In this document: in pieces, positions 1 through 9,982 of the stretch
Position numbering within the stretch: position 1 is the stretch's first letter
Layout of the letters: the number at the start of each line of letters is the position of its first letter
Assembly (NCBI RefSeq): GCF_001536285.1
Contig: NZ_FAOZ01000030.1
Span: 46,658-110,657, forward strand
From: Parafrankia irregularis
GTDB taxonomy: Bacteria; Actinomycetota; Actinomycetes; Frankiales; Frankiaceae
Length of the DNA stretch: 64,000 nucleotides
Reading direction: 5' to 3'
Made by a program: the position numbers and the translations under genes
Notes under the pieces: generated by a model
Seen by the model: the letters and a program-made list of their open reading frames with translations, nothing else
Databases searched by the model: none
Told to the model about the DNA's origin: nothing

Positions 1-233
1 CGTTCGGACTCGCTCCCGCCGCCGCCGCGTTGACGACGCCGCTGCCCGGCGCGGTCGGGTTCGGCCGCATCGTCGACCTGTGGCTACCGCTCGCGTGGTC
101 ACTCAATATGATCAACAGGTCGATGGGGCGCCCGGACCTCTATCCGTTCGTCCTCCCGGCCCCTGCGCTGGACAAGATGCGCCTTGTGCACGAGCTTGTC
201 ACCGCCGAGCGTGACGCCGGGAGTATGGCGTGA
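1..233 (+). CDS. C-terminal end of a putative zinc-binding metallopeptidase (5' truncated by window edge)
   Basis: The reading frame is open from base 3 to the TGA at 231-233, with no start inside the window, so this is the last ~76 codons of a gene that begins upstream. The tail reads VDLWLPLAWSLNMINRSMG, then PDLYPFVLP, then LDKMRLVHELV. I recognise this ending from the zinc-ribbon/putative zinc-binding metallopeptidase family (PF15887-like), whose members close with a similar WLPLT..LN.LNRSMG..DLYPFVL signature. The metal-binding residues would lie upstream of the window and cannot be checked. A TTG at 30 could also be used as a start, but the resemblance runs through conserved C-terminal sequence, so truncation is the better reading. 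Confidence 0.6.
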   Translation, partial: FGLAPAAAALTTPLPGAVGFGRIVDLWLPLAWSLNMINRSMGRPDLYPFVLPAPALDKMRLVHELVTAERDAGSMA

Positions 234-237
234 GAGA

Positions 238-348
238 TCACTGGACGGCCAGGAGGCAGAGGTCGTCCTCCCGTTTGGCTGGTTCGGCGACGCGGGTGAG
301 GATCCGGTCACAGAGGTCGGTGAGGCTGTCGCACCCGAGTGGGCTGTG
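238..348 (-). pseudogene. Relic: C-terminal tail of a SpoIIE/PP2C-type phosphatase
   Basis: On the minus strand the last ~30 codons before the TGA at 238-240 read DSLTDLCDRILTRVAE followed by KREDDLCLLAVQ. This is the usual closing segment of actinobacterial SpoIIE-like PP2C phosphatases, in which a short helix is followed by R-x-D-D-x-x-L-L at the C-terminus. Upstream in the frame the sequence turns into non-family Pro/Arg-rich text, and no GAF/PAS or PP2C core is present, so only the tail survives. It lies between two unrelated genes. The resemblance is short and could be coincidence. Confidence 0.35.
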
Positions 349-529
349 GTCGGCGACGACGCCGGCCAGGGTCGAGCCGGTTGGTGATCGAGGAGATGCG
401 CCGGCGTTCGACGAGCCCGTCGGCCGAGGAACGGGCTGTGCACGTCGTCGAGGTAGGTCGATTGATTCCATCAGGGTCGGTCGGTGGCCAGCCGCCGGTG
501 GAGGTGGTGGACAGAGATGACCGGCTTGG

Positions 530-1141
530 TCAGTCGCGTCGGACCGCGACGCCCTCGTAGCCGAACCCGATGATCTCCGGGCCGATCCGGTAGTTGTCGA
601 GGCTCTCCAACGTCAGCCCGGCCTTCGTGACGAGCTCGTCGATGGGGCGGTCGAGGTGGCAGCCGCCGAACAGCCGGCCCCACGCCGGGGTGAGCCGTGT
701 CTGCCAGCGGGCGACCCGCGCCCGCGGGGACCGGCCGTGCTCGGTGAAATGCAGTGTCCCCTGGGGCCGCAGGACGCGATGGACCTCCCGCAGCGCCCGG
801 TCGACGTCGGGGATCGTGCACAGCGTCCAGGTGACCAGCACGTGGTCGACCGAGGCGTCGGCCAGGTCCAGCCGCTGCCCGTCCCGGCCGACGAACTCGA
901 CCGGTACAGCCGTCGTGGCGATTCGCCGCTGCGCGAGCCGCTGGCCGGTTGCCGCCGGCTCGACCGCCAGCAGCCGGGTGACCTGCGCCGGCAGGTGCGG
1001 CAGGTTGCGCCCCGAGCCGAAACCGATCTCCAGTACTTCCCCGCTCAGCCCGGCGGCCGCTCGGGCCCGTGCCGGGTCGACCATTCGCCCGAGCACCACG
1101 TCGATGATTCGCGGCAGCACCTGGTCGTCGTAGAACCCCAT
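530..1141 (-). CDS. Class I SAM-dependent methyltransferase (UbiE-like)
   Basis: A 203-aa protein with a SAM-binding glycine loop VLEIGFGSGRN (about residues 37-47), an acidic post-strand residue in LLAVEP, and the later motif IPDVDRALREVHRVLRPQG typical of UbiE/Methyltransf_11 proteins. Substrate unknown; close family members are annotated only as methyltransferases. The start at 1141 was chosen over an upstream in-frame codon at 1216 because AAGGAG lies 6 nt before it and homology begins there (MGFYDDQVLPRI). Directly upstream on the same strand is the tail of a LysR regulator (1183-1490), so this gene has probably lost its ancestral neighbour. Confidence 0.8.
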   Translation of the reverse strand: MGFYDDQVLPRIIDVVLGRMVDPARARAAAGLSGEVLEIGFGSGRNLPHLPAQVTRLLAVEPAATGQRLAQRRIATTAVPVEFVGRDGQRLDLADASVDHVLVTWTLCTIPDVDRALREVHRVLRPQGTLHFTEHGRSPRARVARWQTRLTPAWGRLFGGCHLDRPIDELVTKAGLTLESLDNYRIGPEIIGFGYEGVAVRRD

Positions 1142-1182
1142 ACCCCGCTCCTTACCCGGATCGCCGTCGGCCGGATCAGTGT

Positions 1183-1490
1183 TCATGTGGTAACAGCAGG
1201 CGGCGGGCCGGCGCAAGGCTGCTCGTGAGCGGGATGCCCCGCATTCGCGCTGTGGGCACCGGTCGCGCTGGCGGCGCGGACCAGCGCGGCGATGCCTCGG
1301 GAGCGGGAGTGCTCGTGCCAGGCGATGGCGAGTGTCGCCGGCGGGGCGTCGGTGATCGGTACGTAGGTGATACGTGGCCGCGGGTAGCGGGTGGCGATCG
1401 AGTGCGGCAGAACCGTGGTGGTGACCTGGAGGGCGACGAGGGCGAGGAGCCGCGGCAGGTCGGTGGCCTGGTGGGTGTCGAAGTCTCTCC
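1183..1490 (-). pseudogene. Relic: C-terminal effector domain of a LysR-family regulator
   Basis: Reading the minus strand in the frame that ends with TGA at 1183-1185, about 100 codons give DFDTHQATDLPRLLALVA, then TTTVLPHSIATRYPRPRITY, then PPATLAIAWHEHSRSRGIAA. This is the last third of a LysR substrate-binding domain. The winged-helix N-terminus is absent: sequence beyond 1490 contains no LysR HTH and is followed by the unrelated gene at 1634. There is no plausible start codon with a ribosome site at the 1490 end. It is therefore a truncated remnant rather than a functional regulator. Confidence 0.6.
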
Positions 1491-1633
1491 GGGACGAACG
1501 GGCTTGTCGGTCGAGTGGTGGAGTCGCTGCGGCGGGCCGGATTCCTGCCCGCGATCGGATGCGCCGCGTGGGCCGGACCTTTTCCCGGCCAGGAATCGGA
1601 CGCCGTCCGGCCGGTGGATTTTATTATTCCGGT

Positions 1634-2122
1634 ATGGGGTTGATCGGAAAGGTCATCGGATGCATCATCATGATCGGCTTTGGTTGCGCCCTGGTGCTTA
1701 ACGCCGTCGCTGGCATGAAAGCGTTCCTGGAACGTATCTGGCTACGCGTCCGGGGCAACTATGTGACCGGTACCGTGGTCGACGTCGATGTGGTCGAGGA
1801 TCCGGACCGCTACACGCAGTACACGCCGACGGTTGAATTCGTCACTCGAAGGGGTGAACGGCGGGTCGAGAAGGTGCTGTACGCGACGATCAATGAGTGC
1901 AGCGTGGGGGACCGTGTCCGAGTCTTCTACCGGCCGCACGACCAGACCCAGGTCTTCGTCGCGGACTTTTCCCAGGGCCTCTGGATCATCCTGTTCTTCC
2001 CCTTCCTCGTCGCCGGTGGCCTGACGATGGCCAGTCTCGGTGTACTGATCCTGATCGGTGTCGACGAGGTCCACTTCGGCGGCGGCCGGGTCCTCGATCT
2101 TTCGCCGGATGTTGGTGAATAA
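1634..2122 (+). CDS. DUF3592-type membrane protein
   Basis: A 162-aa protein with a hydrophobic segment at residues 1-25 (IGKVIGCIIMIGFGCALVL), a soluble middle part with the DUF3592-like pattern VTGTVVDVDVVEDPDRYTQY..PTVEFVTRRGE and GDRVRVFYRPHDQTQVFV, and a second hydrophobic pair near residues 118-145 (LWIILFFPFLVAGGLTMAS). Family members are small membrane proteins of unknown function. The ATG at 1634 was preferred to the far-upstream in-frame start because the family's first membrane helix begins there. There is no obvious operon partner; both flanking genes are on the opposite strand. Confidence 0.7.
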   Translation: MGLIGKVIGCIIMIGFGCALVLNAVAGMKAFLERIWLRVRGNYVTGTVVDVDVVEDPDRYTQYTPTVEFVTRRGERRVEKVLYATINECSVGDRVRVFYRPHDQTQVFVADFSQGLWIILFFPFLVAGGLTMASLGVLILIGVDEVHFGGGRVLDLSPDVGE

Positions 2123-2348
2123 AGGTGCCGGAATCCGCCGCGAGAAATGCCGTCGCGGTGGACTGAGCAACAAGCGGAAACTGTTCACCCACGATCGGGC
2201 GCGGCTGGGCCGCGTCCCCACCTTTGAGCTGGCCACGCTGATGGCCGGTACGGCGGGCGGCGACTCGACGGCCCCGGCGGCCCCGGCGGCCGGTGCGGTT
2301 CCCGGCCCATCGGTGTCCCCGTTCGACCTCGGCCGGTTCTATCCGTTC

Positions 2349-3245
2349 CTACGGCCGATGTCCGCCGCCGAACGCGCGATGGTCCGCTTGGGGGGTGAAC
2401 CGAGTGCCGTCACGGCGTATGCGCATCGCCCGCTCCCCGGCGAAATGGGCCGGGATGACCAGCGCGTCCAGGTCCGCGGCGCGGCCGAGGATCTGTTGAC
2501 GGGTCTGGGCCGCCTGCCTCGGGGCATGGCAGAAACAGCTGGACGCCTGCGGCTCCCAGAACTGGGCGGGGCTGTGGAGGAGATCGCCGACGAGGAGCGC
2601 CCGGTCGCCGGCCGAGTCGACCGTGACGACGCCGGTGCCGGGTGTGTGGCCGGGAGCGAGGTCGATCCGAAGGCTGCCGTCGATCGTGTGGGTGTTGTCC
2701 CAGATGTCGGCCCGGCCGGCGCGGAGGACGGGCTCGATCGACTCGGTGAAGACGGCGGCCGAGCGTCCTGGCTGCTCGACGAGCGTGTCGGGGTGAAAGA
2801 AGCGCAGGTCGGGCTCGGAGAACAGGTAACGCGCGAGGGGAAACGTCGGTGTCCAGCCTCCGTCGCCGTCCGGCCGGGTGTTCCAGCCGACGTGGTCGGC
2901 GTGCAGGTGCGTGCAGATCACCAGATCGATGTCGCGGGGCGTGACACCGACGGCGGCGAGGGCCGCGGGCAGGTCGCCGCCCGCTGGCGCGTTAGGCCGT
3001 GTGGTCGCCGCGCTGAGGCCGGTGTCGACGAGCACGAGCCGATCGTCGCTGCGTAGCAGCCAGGTCTGCACGGCTATCCGGACCTGCTCGGTCGCCGGGT
3101 TCCAGTGCGCGGGTGCCAGTCGGTCGCGGTGCTCGGTCCAGGTGCCCGGATTCATGTCGGGGAAGAACTCGGTCGCCGTCAGCGTCCAGTGTTCAATGTG
3201 CGGGATACGCGTCAGCGAGACGTCGCCCACCTGGAGGGTGTCCAT
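2349..3245 (-). CDS. MBL-fold metallo-hydrolase
   Basis: A 298-aa metallo-beta-lactamase-fold hydrolase. The metal-binding signature HLHADH sits at residues 113-118, with DTG (74-76) before it and further ligands in APGHTPG and the distal H of IPAHFAGE. The opening (MDTLQVGDVSLTRIPHIEHW) is typical of a group of actinobacterial MBL hydrolases often paired with a divergent HxlR gene, exactly as here: the HxlR start is only 48 bp away. The substrate is unknown; lactonase or thioesterase activity is common in the fold. The start at 3245 begins the homologous region; in-frame sequence upstream is antisense to the HxlR gene and was rejected. Confidence 0.8.
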   Translation of the reverse strand: MDTLQVGDVSLTRIPHIEHWTLTATEFFPDMNPGTWTEHRDRLAPAHWNPATEQVRIAVQTWLLRSDDRLVLVDTGLSAATTRPNAPAGGDLPAALAAVGVTPRDIDLVICTHLHADHVGWNTRPDGDGGWTPTFPLARYLFSEPDLRFFHPDTLVEQPGRSAAVFTESIEPVLRAGRADIWDNTHTIDGSLRIDLAPGHTPGTGVVTVDSAGDRALLVGDLLHSPAQFWEPQASSCFCHAPRQAAQTRQQILGRAADLDALVIPAHFAGERAMRIRRDGTRFTPQADHRAFGGGHRP

Positions 3246-3293
3246 GGCGGGAAGCCTGGCCGGCGCAGGGCGCATCGAGAAGAAGGCACTTTG

Positions 3294-3725
3294 ATGTCCA
3301 CTGCCGCAGCCGGTCCTGCGGTCGGTGATCCCGGTGCCCGGCCGGTCGTTGCTTCGACGCCCGGCGAGCGGACGGTCGTGACGGGGCGGCAGCGTGAGGA
3401 ATGCCCGGTGACCGCGGTACTGCGCCGAGTGGGTGACAAATGGAGCCCTGCGGTCCTGCGGCTGTTGGGTGAGCGGCCCCACGGCTACAACGAGCTCGAC
3501 CGTGCCATCGAGGGCATCAGCCGCCGGGTGCTGACCCGGACGCTGCGGGCGCTGGAAGCAGAGGGATACGTCCGGCGCGCCGCGCTCGGCGCTCCTCCGG
3601 CCAGGGTCGAGTACTCGCTGACCGATCAGGGGGCCTCGCTGCGCGAACTGCTCTTCGTGCTCGGCCAGTGGGCCATCGCCCACCGCCCGGGTCCCGTCCT
3701 CGAAGCCGAGACGACCTCCGACTGA
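3294..3725 (+). CDS. HxlR-family transcriptional regulator
   Basis: A 143-aa winged-helix regulator. After a ~30-aa Ala/Pro-rich leader comes the classic HxlR opening CPVTAVLRRVGDKWSPAVL (Cys at residue 37), the recognition-helix region FNELxxxIEGISRRVLTRTL-like (here YNELDRAIEGISRRVLTRTL), and the wing VEYSLTDQGASL. The single Cys at the start of the domain is the thiol sensor in HypR/QorR-type members, suggesting redox or electrophile sensing (inference). The gene diverges from the MBL hydrolase across a 48-bp gap, which probably holds a shared operator and makes that hydrolase the likely target. The ATG at 3294 follows AGAAGAAGG. Confidence 0.85.
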   Translation: MSTAAAGPAVGDPGARPVVASTPGERTVVTGRQREECPVTAVLRRVGDKWSPAVLRLLGERPHGYNELDRAIEGISRRVLTRTLRALEAEGYVRRAALGAPPARVEYSLTDQGASLRELLFVLGQWAIAHRPGPVLEAETTSD

Positions 3726-3933
3726 GCTGAGTCGTCGGGTCGATCCAGTCTGCGGTCCGCACGGCCTGGGCATCCTCCGGGCCGAGGGCCATCACCGGAT
3801 GGGCGGTGGCGGCACGTCGCCGGCCGTCAGCAGCGGGACTACAGAGGCGGCTGGGGCCGCGCGACCCTGGTCGAAACGAGAAGCGCGAACTGGCCTCGGC
3901 GGTCCGCCGCCCGAACGACGCGCGGAGCATAAT

Positions 3934-3949
3934 GTAGGTACGTACCTAC
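3934..3949. promoter_or_regulatory. 16-bp perfect palindrome, likely toxin-antitoxin operator
   Basis: GTAGGTACGTACCTAC reads the same on both strands. It starts one base after CATAAT (3928-3933), a good -10 candidate, and lies 12 bp before the antitoxin start. Phd/YefM antitoxins autoregulate by binding palindromes at this place, so this is the probable operator of the 3962-4626 pair. Binding is inferred. Confidence 0.55.
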
Positions 3950-3961
3950 CGGGAGGCGGTT

Positions 3962-4204
3962 GTGGTGGCCATCGTGACCTCGCGAGAGTTCAACCGGGAC
4001 GTGAGCGCGGTCAAGCGCGCCGCCGCCAGCGGCCCCGTGATCATTACGGATCATGGCCGGCCGTCGCACGTCCTGCTGTCGTTCGCCGAGTACCAGCGGC
4101 TCACCGGCACCGCTGGCAGTCTGGCGGATGCGTTCATTCTGGACGAGGAGATCGACTTCGAGCCGGTGCGGCCGAGGGACTCGGCGCGCGGGGTTGACCT
4201 GTGA
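3962..4204 (+). CDS. Type II antitoxin, Phd/YefM family
   Basis: An 80-aa protein with the Phd/YefM N-terminal DNA-binding pattern: TSREFNRDVSAVKRAAAS, then GPVIITDHGRPSHVLLSFAEYQRL. The C-terminal part (residues ~55-80, acidic, ending EEIDFEPVRP...) is the segment that in this family wraps around and neutralises a PIN-domain toxin. The start is GTG at 3962 or the adjacent GTG at 3965, both preceded by GGGAGG. Its stop overlaps the toxin start (GTGA at 4201-4204), so the two are translationally coupled. Regulation is probably by self-binding to the palindrome at 3934-3949. Confidence 0.88.
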   Translation: MVAIVTSREFNRDVSAVKRAAASGPVIITDHGRPSHVLLSFAEYQRLTGTAGSLADAFILDEEIDFEPVRPRDSARGVDL

Positions 4205-4626
4205 GCTTCCTGCTCGACACCAACGTCATCTCCGAGCTCCGCAAGCCCGCGAAACGCAGGGATGACCGATTCAACGCCTGGGCCGAGAGCCTCTCGCCGT
4301 CGGACACCTTCCTCTCGGTCATCACCCTGCTTGAGCTGCGCGCCGGTATCGAGAACAAACGGCGGCAGGATGCCCGGCAGGCGGCTGTCCTGGATACCTG
4401 GCTGGACCATGGCGTTCTTCCCGCCTACGTAGGCCGGCTGCTCAACGTCGACCAGGCCGTCGCCGACTCGGCGGCGAGGCTCCACGTGCCTGACCGGCGC
4501 CCCGCCCATGACGCGCTGATCGCCGCCACGGCGCAGGTCCATGCCCTCGTGCTCGTGACGCGCAACGAGTCCGATTTCGCTCCCATGGGTGTCGCACTCG
4601 TCAACCCCTGGACGTCCCAGCCATAG
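4201..4626 (+). CDS. PIN-domain ribonuclease toxin, VapC/FitB family
   Basis: A 141-aa PIN-domain toxin. It opens with the PIN signature FLLDTNVISELRKP (first catalytic Asp at residue 6), has the second acidic residue in SVITLLELRAGIE (Glu ~46), and the third acidic set in RPAHDALIAATA and VTRNESDF. These acidic residues hold Mg2+ for RNA cleavage in VapC-type toxins; the VISELRKP opening is closest to the FitB/StbB branch. The start GTG overlaps the antitoxin stop by 4 bp. All catalytic residues appear intact, so the pair should be functional. Confidence 0.9.
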   Translation: MSFLLDTNVISELRKPAKRRDDRFNAWAESLSPSDTFLSVITLLELRAGIENKRRQDARQAAVLDTWLDHGVLPAYVGRLLNVDQAVADSAARLHVPDRRPAHDALIAATAQVHALVLVTRNESDFAPMGVALVNPWTSQP

Positions 4627-4815
4627 GCGGACCCGAGCTTCTTTCCTCATCGAGGTGGAGTCGCGGCATCCCTGACCGTGCGCGGGTCAGTGGGAGCAAT
4701 GCAGGTATCCCTTTTTGTCGTTGACTCGGAGTCGCGGAATCAATGGTGTGGGATGCGGGTCGGTGACGTATTCCCGACATTGCGCACCTCGCCCGTGCCG
4801 GTCATGGTTGTCGCC

Positions 4816-6603
<1,788 letters not shown>

Positions 6604-6622
6604 CCGTTCCACCTGGCACTGG

Positions 6623-7216
6623 TCAGCCGGGCCGCCGGCCGTGACCGGCGGCTGCTCGGAGCAGCGGCATGAGGATGACGTCGACGATGGACCGCAGGGC
6701 GGCGTCCGACGGTGTCCCCGTCACGAGTATCTCGTGGCGGACGAGGTCGATCGGGAGTGCCAGCAGACGGCTGGGCAGGGGCGCGTCGCCGAGCTCGCCG
6801 CGTTGCCGCGCGCGGTCGACGATCGGCTGGACCAGCTGGGTGCCACGGGCCACCAGCAGCTCCCGCAACGACTCGGCGGCTGAGGGCGGCAGCTCGGCCA
6901 TCAGAGTGAGCAGCACAGAGCGGTCACTGGCGTCGACGACCGTTCGCACCTGCTCCAGCAGCGCCAGCAGGTCGCCGGCGAGACTCCCGGTGTCGGGCGA
7001 CACGATTGTCGTCGCGTTCGCTCGCACGGTGGCCGCGGCGACCATCTCGGCCTTGGTCGGCCAGCGGCGGTAGAGCACGGGCTTGCTGGTCTCGGCGCGT
7101 GCCGCGACGCCCTCGAAGGTGAGTCCGGCGTAGCCGTGCTCGGCGAGCTCGGCGGTGACCGCTTCGAGGATCGCCTGCTCCAGGGCCTCGCCACGTCGTC
7201 TGGTTGTCTTCGCCAC
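6623..7216 (-). CDS. TetR/AcrR-family transcriptional regulator
   Basis: A 197-aa TetR regulator. Residues ~10-57 form the HTH: LEQAILEAVTAELAEHGYAG, LTFEGVAARAETSKPVLYRR and W-PTKAEMVAAA. The C-terminal half has the TetR_C pattern (LVQPIVDRARQRGEL, PIDLVRHEILVTG). It is divergent from the membrane protein at 7282, with two 16-bp direct repeats in the gap, so it most likely represses that gene and itself. The ligand is unknown. The 3' ends of this gene and the DUF2207-like gene converge with a 19-bp gap. Confidence 0.9.
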   Translation of the reverse strand: MAKTTRRRGEALEQAILEAVTAELAEHGYAGLTFEGVAARAETSKPVLYRRWPTKAEMVAAATVRANATTIVSPDTGSLAGDLLALLEQVRTVVDASDRSVLLTLMAELPPSAAESLRELLVARGTQLVQPIVDRARQRGELGDAPLPSRLLALPIDLVRHEILVTGTPSDAALRSIVDVILMPLLRAAAGHGRRPG

Positions 7217-7226
7217 AGCCCTGTAG

Positions 7227-7265
7227 GATACGCTACGTTTCTAAATTAAGATACGATCCGTTTCT
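7227..7265. promoter_or_regulatory. Direct-repeat operator candidate for the TetR regulator
   Basis: Two near-identical 16-mers, GATACGCTACGTTTCT (7227-7242) and GATACGATCCGTTTCT (7250-7265), are separated by an AT-rich 7-mer AAATTAA. They fill the gap between the divergent TetR gene and the membrane-protein gene. The local AT content is far above the surroundings, as expected for overlapping promoters and operators. Repressor binding is inferred from position and symmetry. Confidence 0.5.
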
Positions 7266-7281
7266 TATGGGGAGGCGTCTC

Positions 7282-8370
7282 ATGGCCAGCACTCCACCTG
7301 CCGCGCCCGTTGATGACCGCCAGACCGGGCCGGAGACCGCCCCCGCCGTGAGCGCCGCAGCCGCAGCCTCGGTATCGGTATCGGTACGTAAGATCGTCAC
7401 GGTTGTCCTCGGGTTGACCGCCCTTCTGGCCCTGCTGCTGCTCGCGTTCGGGCTCCCGGCGTCCAACACCGGGGCGCACGGTGTCCCGATCGGCGTTGTC
7501 GCCGACGTCGCCGGGGCCGAGCAGGCCGCGGACCAGCTCCACGGCTTCACCGTGACCCGGTACGACACCGCCGCCGCGGCCCGGACCGCGATCCTGCGCC
7601 GTGACATCTACGGCGCCCTCGACCTCAGCTCGGGTGGCACGGTGCGGGTGCAGGTCGCCTCGGCATCGAGCTACTCCGCCGCCCAGCTGGTTGAGCAGGC
7701 GGCCGGCGCCGTGGCCTCGTCGCGGGGGGCGACCACGACGGTCCAGGACGTCCGGCCCTTCCCAGCTGACGACACGCGTGGAGCCGGCCTCTCGGCTGGC
7801 GCCCTGCCGATGGCGCTGGGAGGCTGGATCGGCGCGGTCGTCATCATGCTCCTCATCCAGACGCCGGGCCGCCGCGTCGCCGCTGCTCTCGGCCTCGCGG
7901 TCGCGGGCGGTCTCGCGCTCACCGCGGTCATCCGGTTCGTCATCGGGACCTTCGACACCAACTATCTGATCACCTCGACGGGGGCGATGCTCGGGCTGGC
8001 CGCCACGGCCATGACCGTCCTCGGGTTGCGTAACCTGCTCAACGGACTCGGTCTCGGGATCGCCGCCATCGCTCTCGTCGTGCTCGGCAACCCGCTCTCG
8101 GGCCTGGCGAGTGCGCCCGAGATGCTGCCGAGGCCCTGGGGTGCCCTCGGCCAGTTCCTTCCGCCGGGCGCAGTCGGCACGCTGCTCCGCGACCTCGCCC
8201 TCTTCGACGGCCACGGCAGCACCCAGCCACTCCTGGTCCTGCTCGGTTGGCTCGCGGGCGGCTGCCTGTGCTTCTGGCTCGGCGTGCGCCGCAACCGCGA
8301 CCAGCTTGAGTCCGAGCACCTCGAGTCCGAGATCGAGGAGGCCATCGGTGAAACCCCCGCCGTCGCATGA
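7282..8370 (+). CDS. ABC-2/YhgE-Pip-like membrane protein, likely TetR-controlled
   Basis: A 362-aa integral membrane protein. After a ~30-aa Ala-rich cytosolic leader comes a first membrane segment (VTVVLGLTALLALLLLAFGL), an extracytoplasmic domain (~residues 60-160) and then five or six further hydrophobic segments to residue ~340. The layout (one helix, outside domain, then a membrane bundle) and the PTNTGAHGVPIG..VAD-like region with LRRDIYGAL resemble YhgE/Pip and ABC-2 permease-type proteins, sometimes linked to drug or lipid export. The ATG at 7282 has GGGGAGG 6 nt upstream; an ATG at 7267 is in frame but lacks a ribosome site. Exact transport role unknown. Confidence 0.7.
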   Translation: MASTPPAAPVDDRQTGPETAPAVSAAAAASVSVSVRKIVTVVLGLTALLALLLLAFGLPASNTGAHGVPIGVVADVAGAEQAADQLHGFTVTRYDTAAAARTAILRRDIYGALDLSSGGTVRVQVASASSYSAAQLVEQAAGAVASSRGATTTVQDVRPFPADDTRGAGLSAGALPMALGGWIGAVVIMLLIQTPGRRVAAALGLAVAGGLALTAVIRFVIGTFDTNYLITSTGAMLGLAATAMTVLGLRNLLNGLGLGIAAIALVVLGNPLSGLASAPEMLPRPWGALGQFLPPGAVGTLLRDLALFDGHGSTQPLLVLLGWLAGGCLCFWLGVRRNRDQLESEHLESEIEEAIGETPAVA

Positions 8371-8438
8371 CGAGTGTCGGTGTTCTCCCGCTTCTGGCCG
8401 CTGCTGGCCACGCCGGGCTGCTGCGGCGCCAGGGCCGT

Positions 8439-9281
8439 TCAGGCGCCTCGGGCCATCGCGATCATGCCCTTGAGGGTGAGGCCGGCCCTGGTCCCGCCGT
8501 CGCAGAGGATGTCGGTGCCGGTGAGGTAGCCGGGTCGGTCGCCGGCGCAGAAGGCGAGCAGTTCGGCGATCTCGTCGGCCCGGCCGAAGCGCTTGAGGGC
8601 GGCGTGGTCGAGGAGCTTCCCGGCGCCGCTGGCCTCCTCGAGCCGGCCCATGGCGGTGTCGAACGAGCCGGGGGAGACGGACAGGATGCGGGCGCCCTTC
8701 GCGCCGAACGCCGCGGCCTGTCGCTGGGAGTACCAGATGACGAAGTTCTTGCTGAGCGAGTAGGCCGAGCCGGGGCGTGACGCCTTCGGGCCGCGGCTCG
8801 CGGCCGCGACCAACTTCTGGGTGAACCTCTCGACGTCCACGTCGGCCAGCTTGTAGGCCCGCTTCGGGATGAGGAAGCCGGGGAGCATGTGCCCGGCGAT
8901 CGAGGCCACGTTGACGAGCGCGAAGCCCTCGCCCGCCACGGCCAGCGCGGCCTGGGTGACGTGGATCGTGCCGAGCGCGTTGATCCGGATGATGGTGTCG
9001 GCCGAGCCCATCTGCGGGCTGACGCCGGCGGTGTGCACGACGGCCGTGACCGGTCCCGACTCGCCCGCGCGGGTGAACAGGGCCGTGACCGCGGCCCGGT
9101 CGGTGATGTCGCAGACGACGCCGTCCGCCTCGACGCCCAGTTCCTTCAGCTCGGTGACGGCGTCGTCGAGCCGCTGCCCGTTGACGTCGCTGATGACCAC
9201 ACGATGGTCGTGGCCGAGGATTCTGGCGGTCGCGAGCCCCATGCCGCCCGCGCCGCCCGTGATGACAGCGGTCTTCGGCAT
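8439..9281 (-). CDS. SDR-family NAD(P)-dependent oxidoreductase
   Basis: A 280-aa classical short-chain dehydrogenase. The Rossmann motif TGGAGGMG is at residues 8-15, an Asp (SDVNGQ, residue 32) after strand 2 suggests NAD(H) preference, and the catalytic set is Ser127, Tyr174 and Lys178 (YSLSK). The ending YLTGTDILCDGGTRAGL is standard for SDRs. Compared with minimal SDRs it has an insertion around residues 140-170 (KRAYKLADVDVERF...) next to the active site, which likely shapes substrate binding. The substrate cannot be assigned. Its 3' end converges with the 7282-8370 gene. Confidence 0.88.
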   Translation of the reverse strand: MPKTAVITGGAGGMGLATARILGHDHRVVISDVNGQRLDDAVTELKELGVEADGVVCDITDRAAVTALFTRAGESGPVTAVVHTAGVSPQMGSADTIIRINALGTIHVTQAALAVAGEGFALVNVASIAGHMLPGFLIPKRAYKLADVDVERFTQKLVAAASRGPKASRPGSAYSLSKNFVIWYSQRQAAAFGAKGARILSVSPGSFDTAMGRLEEASGAGKLLDHAALKRFGRADEIAELLAFCAGDRPGYLTGTDILCDGGTRAGLTLKGMIAMARGA

Positions 9282-9982
9282 GGTGTCCTCCGTGTCCTCC
9301 GGCGGGCCCTTCGGGCGTCATGTGTGGGCCCTTCCCCATTGTCCGGGTGTACGCGCCGCGGGGCGAACGGTCGGCGGGCGTGGACGGTGGCGGCGATGTG
9401 GACGGTGACCCGAGGCCACCAGGCGTCGGGGATCGTCGTGCCCACGACAGGATCCGGAACCGGCCCGTTCTCGGTGGGCCGACGGCCCGACCCGAAAAGG
9501 ACCCACAAAGACAGAGCGACGCTCCGGTGGCCGGGTTCCGTGTCCTGTCAAGCCTGTTAACCCACCGATCGTGGGTCCATCTGGCCCGGCGTGTCACGCG
9601 CTGGACAGACGTGTGACGCCGTGTCAGCTGATGGTTCCGGGGAGCGGCACGTAAAGTAATTCGCGTAGCCCGTCATCGAACGATGACCCGGATGGTTTCG
9701 GTGTAGCTGGCCGACGCTACCCGGGTCTGCCGAAAGGCGGTTACGGAAAACCTCCTGGACAGTGCATGCGGCAATGGTTCCGGCGTATTCAAGGCCGCTC
9801 ACCAAAAGGGATTGCCAAGCGTTGTCGTGTTTCCTTGCGCGGCATCTACCGTGATGTTCTGCCGGATGCCGAAGCGGGCGCGATCGGTTCAGAAGATCTT
9901 GTAGTCACCGGGACTGTCCGAAGAGAAGGCGCCGGATCTCCCCTGTGTGGGGGAGCCGGGCCGGAGCACTGAAGGAGTCACT
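9282..9982. other. 701-bp non-coding stretch upstream of the ferredoxin/ATP-grasp operon
   Basis: No frame on either strand gives a recognisable protein. The part after about 9640 is less G+C-rich than the surroundings and includes an inverted repeat (9672-9687). It should carry the promoters for the SDR (leftward) and for the operon starting at 9983/10051 (rightward). No convincing -35/-10 pair could be fixed by eye. Confidence 0.6.
9672..9687. promoter_or_regulatory. Inverted repeat, operator candidate for the HDO/ATP-grasp operon
   Basis: GTCATCG and CGATGAC are exact inverted arms separated by AA. The site is a short dyad, too small for a terminator and with no T-tract, about 300 bp upstream of the operon. 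It could be bound by a dimeric regulator; no regulator gene is adjacent. Confidence 0.3.

Noticed and set aside
2058..3056. Long plus-strand frame crossing the MBL hydrolase
   Set aside because: Its larger part is antisense to the clearly conserved metallo-hydrolase; the rest (2123-2345) has no recognisable domain or ribosome site.
6631..6652. GCCGCCGG/CCGGCGGC inverted repeat as a terminator
   Set aside because: It lies inside the last codons of the TetR gene, has a 6-nt spacer and no T-run; such pairs arise easily from GCC/GGC codons at this G+C content.
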